Position numbers and translations under genes: made by a program. A stretch of DNA of 64,000 bases, taken from Ectocarpus siliculosus (lineage: Eukaryota > Sar > Phaeophyceae > Ectocarpales > Ectocarpaceae). Where the stretch lies: NCBI GenBank assembly GCA_000310025.1, contig FN649749.1, positions 1 to 64,000 on the forward strand, read 5' to 3'. The notes under the pieces are model-generated. The model was not told where the DNA came from. It was given only the letters and a program-made list of their open reading frames with translations, and did no database searches. Each line of letters starts with the position of its first letter. The stretch's first letter is position 1. Positions 59,192 through 64,000 of the stretch are shown here, piece after piece.

Positions 59192-60254
59192 TCGTTTGCC
59201 TCACCCTTGTTGTGGCTTGGGCCCCGTTAGCATAGTCTCATACTGCTGAAGGAATTTCGGGATCACCCTGGTGAAGGCAGGCTTTGGTCCTTTCCCTCCT
59301 TTTCCCCCTCTTGCCATGGTAACGTGTCTGTTCTCTCGCAAACGCTGTTGTTGTATTGTCTCGAGCTGTCTCTCTCTCACGTACGGCCTGCGGAGGCGCT
59401 GGGCCGCGCTCGCTTACGGGACTGTTGAAGTAAAAAACGCCTGACGCTGTTTCAAACCCCCCGGTTCCCAAGATGTCCCTCACAAACCATTTTCCCGATC
59501 TCCGTTGGTGCTTCCCCGCCATCCCCCGCGATCGATCCCGCTTCTACCCGCCACGCACTACTCACCCGCCTCGGAAGCATCTCGCGCAGCCATCGGTTTG
59601 GTACCTACGTGCAGGTTACCACCCGTATCCGTGCATTAAATTCCGGACTCTGTCAATGTTGTCGCAGGCGTGGGTCACGTCTTACAAGCCCACATCAACG
59701 TCACACATAAGCGTAAACCGTGTTTGCTGCTGCTTTCTCAAGCGCGGCCGAAGAAGCACCACCAGCACGACCACCGATCCACCGCCACTCACCTAAGAAT
59801 ACCTTGAGACAATGTGGCAATCTAATGGCAGGGCGCCCAGGTGTAAATCCAAGGTGAGCGGGTCTACATCTTGCGGCGTCAGAGTACTGACCGTGTTCAA
59901 TTATATTCTGTTCTGGGTTCGTGCGTCTGAAGGGCTGCTCGGTGTCATTCTGCTGTACCAGCAGACTTTTGTAGATCGTTTGGTGTACGGACTGCGTCCA
60001 ACCGCTATCCTTGCGGTATGAACAACGGCGGTGGCTTGCGCTGATTCAATGTACAAACATGCCTGGAGCAGTGGTGATGATGTTGACAGCACAGCGAGTT
60101 AAAATGATTTGTGATATGTATACGTTCATCAGTTGGCTCCTTGAGGTTGAAAAACGCGCCGACAAATGACTCAAGAACTCTCAGGAGAAGATGTGCAACT
60201 GAAGATGTGTAGACAGCGTTAGTCAGAGCAGCTTGTCTTGGGAGCATGTGCTGT

Positions 60255-60345
60255 ATGGTCTCGGGTAGTACAGTGTTGTGATCGTTGTTGTCTTCACATT
60301 TATAAATCATCCGTCTCTGCTCAGTACCTAAATAACATCCGACTG
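60255..60345. repeat. Single unit related to the 11.7-kb minisatellite
   Basis: Shares TTGTTGTCTTCACAT, ATCCGTCTCTGCTCAGTACC and the following ACATCCG...TGGTC...AACTG with the last unit and downstream flank of the repeat at 11701-11965. Confidence 0.6.
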
Positions 60346-60711
60346 GTCCAACTGACTGACACCTTACACATGGTCACGGACCAGTTCTATTATATATACT
60401 TCGTATAAGAAATCGTTTCATTCATTTCTTGCCCTCCGAATGACAAAACATTCATAAGCTGAATGAACGCGGCGACAAATAGTCAGTCTGTCGATTTCTT
60501 CGACTCATGAGAAGCACGAGAATTAAACTCAGCGGCACTGCTATGTATAACAAGGTTAACGTTATTGCGTGGAAGTACATGCTTTTGTTTGTGTCTTGTT
60601 TGGTTGTATGCGCAACTACAATTTCGCACAGCGGTTGGCGATAACGAGCCATTGCCTTTCGTCTATTTCACATTAACTTTTTCGTCTCTTGTGCATTTTA
60701 ACCATTACTTT

Positions 60712-61159
60712 TGTTTGTGTGTGCTCGGCAGGATACAGATCTCCGAGAACTCCGGGAGGGGTCACGCAGATACTTCTATGATGGGTGTGATGGTTTGCGC
60801 TATAATAGGCTCTTATTTCCCGCCCATCTCTCACTCGTGAATACAATGAACTTGAGGCAGTCCCTTGTGCAGAACGCGCTCGACAAGAGCAAGCGAGCGT
60901 GATAACGCAGTGCACGCGCCGACACCCGCGATTGTCGGCGCGTGTACTGCGTTATCACACTCGCGGGCTCTTGTCGAGAGCGTTTCTGCACAAAGGGTAG
61001 ACTCAAGTTCCGTGTATCAACGAGTGAGAGAGATGGGCAGGAAATTAGATATTATAGCACGTCAAGTCCATCACTCCCATCATGTCTATCTGCGTAACTC
61101 CCCCCCGGAGATCTCGGAGATGTGTATCTGTGTATCCTGCTGAGGACACACACAAAACA
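60712..61159. repeat. Large near-perfect inverted repeat (foldback), LTR-like ends
   Basis: Two arms of about 215 bases meet at a short centre (CCCGCGATT near 60930). The inner 75 bases of each arm match almost perfectly, for example AGAACGCGCTCGACAAGAGC on the left against GCTCTTGTCGAGAGCGTTTC on the right. Outer parts match at roughly 80 percent. The outer ends (TGTTTGTG...GTGCTCGGCAGGATACAGATCT) resemble the first 75 bases of the Copia LTR, which starts TGTTTGGGGTGCTCAGCAGG. A transcript would fold into one long hairpin. No open frame of note and no clear target duplication. Confidence 0.85.
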
Positions 61160-61746
61160 AGTTAGTTGTCGGTGTTTGCGTTTATAGCATCGACCGCACT
61201 AACGGGTTAACCAGAAGTCTTCAGCGCGGTTAAAACCACAAGACGCTTATAAAAGGCCATGATCCCGGGCCCCGTTAGGCGGGGATACGTGGGAGGCTAG
61301 ACTATTCTATAGATTGAACACAAACGGTCACAGACGAAAAATAAATGCACATGTTTACGACGCCTCTATTTTCTAGTCGTGTTCTTTCTGACTCCGTTCA
61401 TGTAATGCTGTTGCTGGTTCTGCCAACCTCCCACTGCGTTATTTGTTCTGTTTTCCGATAATTTTTGTCCCTCTGGCGTTTGTTGCGTGGAACATCAGCT
61501 GGGGCGCAACTTGTACTCTCTTCTAACCCCTCTCCTTGTTTTTCATTTTTGCTTCCATCACCCTCTGCTCTTTCGTGATTACCATTATCCTACTTCCGTG
61601 CCACTTACCATCCTCCTTATCACCAGCACCACTTTCTCTCCCACGTCCTCACAATGAGCTGTTGTTTCTGGACGTGGTGGAGGTAACGGCAGTGTGCCGA
61701 ATACACCACAGTTTAATGTGCGCCGACGTCATGCCGGCATCGACGT
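61160..61746. other. Region upstream of the P-loop kinase gene
   Basis: Contains the dispersed repeat copy at about 61188-61258 and pyrimidine-rich DNA. No coding segment is supported, though a frame around 61680-61800 could be an upstream exon of the following gene. Confidence 0.4.
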
Positions 61747-64000
61747 ATGTACGTCCGTTCGACCCCGACTCCAAGCGTTTTGTTCGCAAGTTTCAACGGG
61801 GGTAATGCTCCCCTCCACCGCCCCTCTCCTGTCACTCGACAGCAGGGCCAAGGCAAACAGCGAGGGCGAGCCCCCCGTCCGCCGCCGGCGCCTCCCCCGG
61901 GCGGGTATCGCATCCTAGTACTCGCGGGGATCCCGGGCAGCGGAAAATCCACTTTGGCTTCATTCCTAGAAGACATGGGTTGGTGGGTTTGCTGTTGTTT
62001 TCTTGGCAGAGTTCGTTAGAGAGACGTGGGAGGAGCACGACAGGTTTCCCGGCTGCTTCTCTGTGACTTCGATAGTACATACATAGAGGACGTGCGCGCA
62101 CCCTGGCACCGAGAGCCACATCTTGCCGTTCGAACTACCGTGTATACCTTTTGCTGGTCCCCTACAGAGCGGATGGCTTGGCCATGGTTTAGGCGAAGGG
62201 TCCGAGCCCCGCGCCATATTCGGTTGTGTGTTCAAGGAAGCGTTTGCGTGGTGAGCGGGGAGGGGTCCCTCCACGTGTTGTGTGTACCGCAAGTGGACGA
62301 GAGCTATTGCCATACCCCGCTTGCATAGTTCTCAGTCGAGCTCGCTGTTGCCGCCCGCTCGCATCGTCAATGAATCGTGGATTTTTTACGACAGGAGCTT
62401 AGTGAACCAGGACACTCTCGGGTCACGAGAAAAGTGCAGGCGCAGGGCGCAACAGGTCTTGGAGAAGGGGGGGCGAGTCCTCATTGACAGGTGCGGTTCC
62501 ACGTTGTTTCGGGTACAAGTTCTGCCAAGGAGAGTGGAGCCGTGATTCGCGACAACACTTGAACCGTCTAGCTCTTGTTTGGAAACAGTTGAACCGTTGG
62601 CGTTTGTACCGGCTGTTAAAACCCGAGCGACTTTGTCCACTTGTTTGAATTTTGCACTGCGTACGGATCATAAGCCAGTCAGTCACCCGCCGGAGCCATA
62701 TTCTGCCGTATTTTTGGCTGTTACCCGTTGTGCTGCTTGTTGGCCCTGTTCCGTTTTTGACGAAATTACACTCCTCGGCGGCGTTAAAAAACAAGGTGCA
62801 ACTTCGACCAATCGCAGCGCGTGACCTGGCTTGACTTGGCCGTCTCCCTCTCTCTGCACAAGGATGCGTGCATCGCGGTGTGGCTGGACATCCCCATCGG
62901 TGAGGGCACCTACCTCTTTCCATTGTGCGCCTCGCAGGCCCCACAACAAGTCGCACTCTATATGTACTCCGACCTGAAGGAATCGTTTCCTTAGTCACGG
63001 CGGCCAATCCAAGCAAACACATTCTCAGCGACCAGCCTGAAGTCGTACCTGGAGTAGCACCAACGTCATCATCAGGTACTGCGTTATGTTATACCGCTTC
63101 GTCATCCCTGCCCTCCCGCCTGCCCGACCGTGCAGACGTTTGCCAGGGCAGGGTTCAGAGTAGGGTCGGCCACCCCACTCTCGGAGCCGGGCTCGCTTCA
63201 GCGGGCATTGTGAAACGAGTTGCAAGGGATTTCCGTCCTCCGCATCGCAAGGAGGGTTTCCACACCGTGCTACGTTGCCACGGCGACCAAGACTTGTCCG
63301 AGGCAATTGCCCTCCTGTCTCTTACCGCAGGCTCGGATGGGGCGCCTGGAACGGAGCGGGCGCCCGCCCCACCGGCGACTGCTGCCGGGAGTGATCGAGT
63401 TGGTGGAGATTTCGGTGGTGGCACTGGCTGGCGGCGCGGCGTCGACAGCGTGGAGATGTTTCGGGACCAGTCTCTGGCGGAGGAAGGATCACAGTGGAAC
63501 ATCGATTCTTGTCCGCCGGGAGGAGTAGGCGCGGTTGCAACAGCTCCTGCCGTGCATCATGCTGTAGACACCTTCTTCCCAGTTGAGAAGAGCGCTACGG
63601 CGGCGGGGATGGCCGCAAAACTGCCTGGAGCCGCGCCGGGGCAATGGGGCGTGACGTATCATACGCCAGCCGCAGCGGATGCTCCGATGACTCGACCAGC
63701 GGACGATTTCGGGCCGGTGTTGGCATGGGGAGAAGATCAACGGGCCGCGGAGGATACTGCAATACCGGAGGACGGTAGCGGGCCGGTGTTGGCATGGGGA
63801 GGGCAGCAGCAGGTCGGAGGTGGCGGTGCTGCTGGTCCTGTGGCACGGACGAGAGATGCCGTAGGCAACAACGGGTGGACTGCCGCACATGACGCGACTA
63901 GCTATCCGTCCCTGCCCAGCGCCATGAACGGGAACAAAAGTGGCCGATTCGTAGGCAGCCTTCAGAAACAATTGCCTCGTCGCCCAAAACAAAGAGGCTT
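61747..64000 (+). CDS. Aprataxin/PNKP-like P-loop kinase domain protein, 5' part
   Basis: Exons 61747-61982, 62395-62490, 62796-62899 and 63136 to beyond the window end join in phase. Exon 1 carries a Walker A loop in ILVLAGIPGSGKSTLASFLE. Exon 2 gives SLVNQDTLGSREKC and GRVLIDR. Across the next junction this becomes RCNFDQSQR, the conserved lid motif of polynucleotide-kinase-like P-loop domains. Exon 4 has the GRVQSRVGHPTL and HRKEGFHTV motifs that close the domain. The same set is found in PNKP-type kinases and in plant aprataxin-like proteins such as bHLH140, which add HIT and macro domains; those may lie beyond the window. A 5'-hydroxyl kinase role in DNA or RNA repair is likely but inferred. 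A long Gly/Ala/Pro-rich region with a twice repeated GPVLAWG follows. The start codon is uncertain; an acceptor at 61844 could also open this exon. Confidence 0.8.

Larger units (their letters stand above)
58698..60711. other. Mostly non-coding region
   Basis: It should contain the first exon of the DUF4604-like gene. A minus-strand frame starting at ATG 59522 (MAGKHQRRSGKWFVRDILG) up to a donor at 59416 is a candidate, but its phase does not match the next exon. Otherwise only simple repeats are seen. Confidence 0.35.

Overview
The window looks like nuclear DNA from an intron-rich, GC-balanced eukaryote, most likely a brown alga or a close stramenopile. That placement is an inference from genome style: many short in-phase exons with GTGAGT, GTACGT or GTAAGT type donors, introns of 0.3 to 3 kb, Ala/Gly/Ser-rich inserts inside conserved domains, abundant poly-C and CAG runs, and a mix of Copia, Harbinger and small inverted-repeat elements. 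Nothing in it looks bacterial. Gene models were built by hand from splice signals and matching exon phases. They are hypotheses, but most join without a frame conflict.

Left part (1-16,000): an unrecognised ORF (402-1076); an apparently intact four-exon PIF/Harbinger transposase on the minus strand (5524 down to 1890) with a small inverted-repeat element in its first intron; mostly non-coding DNA to about 10.7 kb, including a second, cleaner copy of that element (8586-8802); then a minus-strand gene for a multi-pass membrane protein resembling Derlins (14423 down to 10726).

Centre (16,012-45,504): one very large plus-strand gene, reconstructed as 28 exons encoding about 2,074 residues. In order it has an interrupted PDZ-like domain, a BolA-like domain also interrupted by a long insert, about ten IQ (calmodulin-binding) motifs, a charged coiled-coil region, a CxxC...CxxC zinc ribbon and a short tail. 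Its introns hold a recently inserted, nearly whole Ty1/Copia retrotransposon (27,999-34,803, identical LTRs, 5-bp target duplication), a TIR element or pair of MITEs (36,181-38,008), an antisense tRNA-Asp(GTC), and an assembly gap with a poor-quality duplicate of its flank.

Right part (45,505-64,000): a convergent minus-strand gene for a mostly disordered protein of unknown function; an eight-exon plus-strand gene for a stand-alone RibD-type riboflavin reductase (430 aa); a minus-strand gene resembling KIAA1143/DUF4604; a 448-bp near-perfect inverted repeat whose ends resemble the Copia LTR; and the 5' part of a plus-strand gene with an aprataxin/PNKP-like P-loop kinase domain that runs off the end of the window.

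The genes do not form a pathway or operon. Only the riboflavin reductase and the P-loop kinase can be assigned a biochemical role with reasonable confidence.
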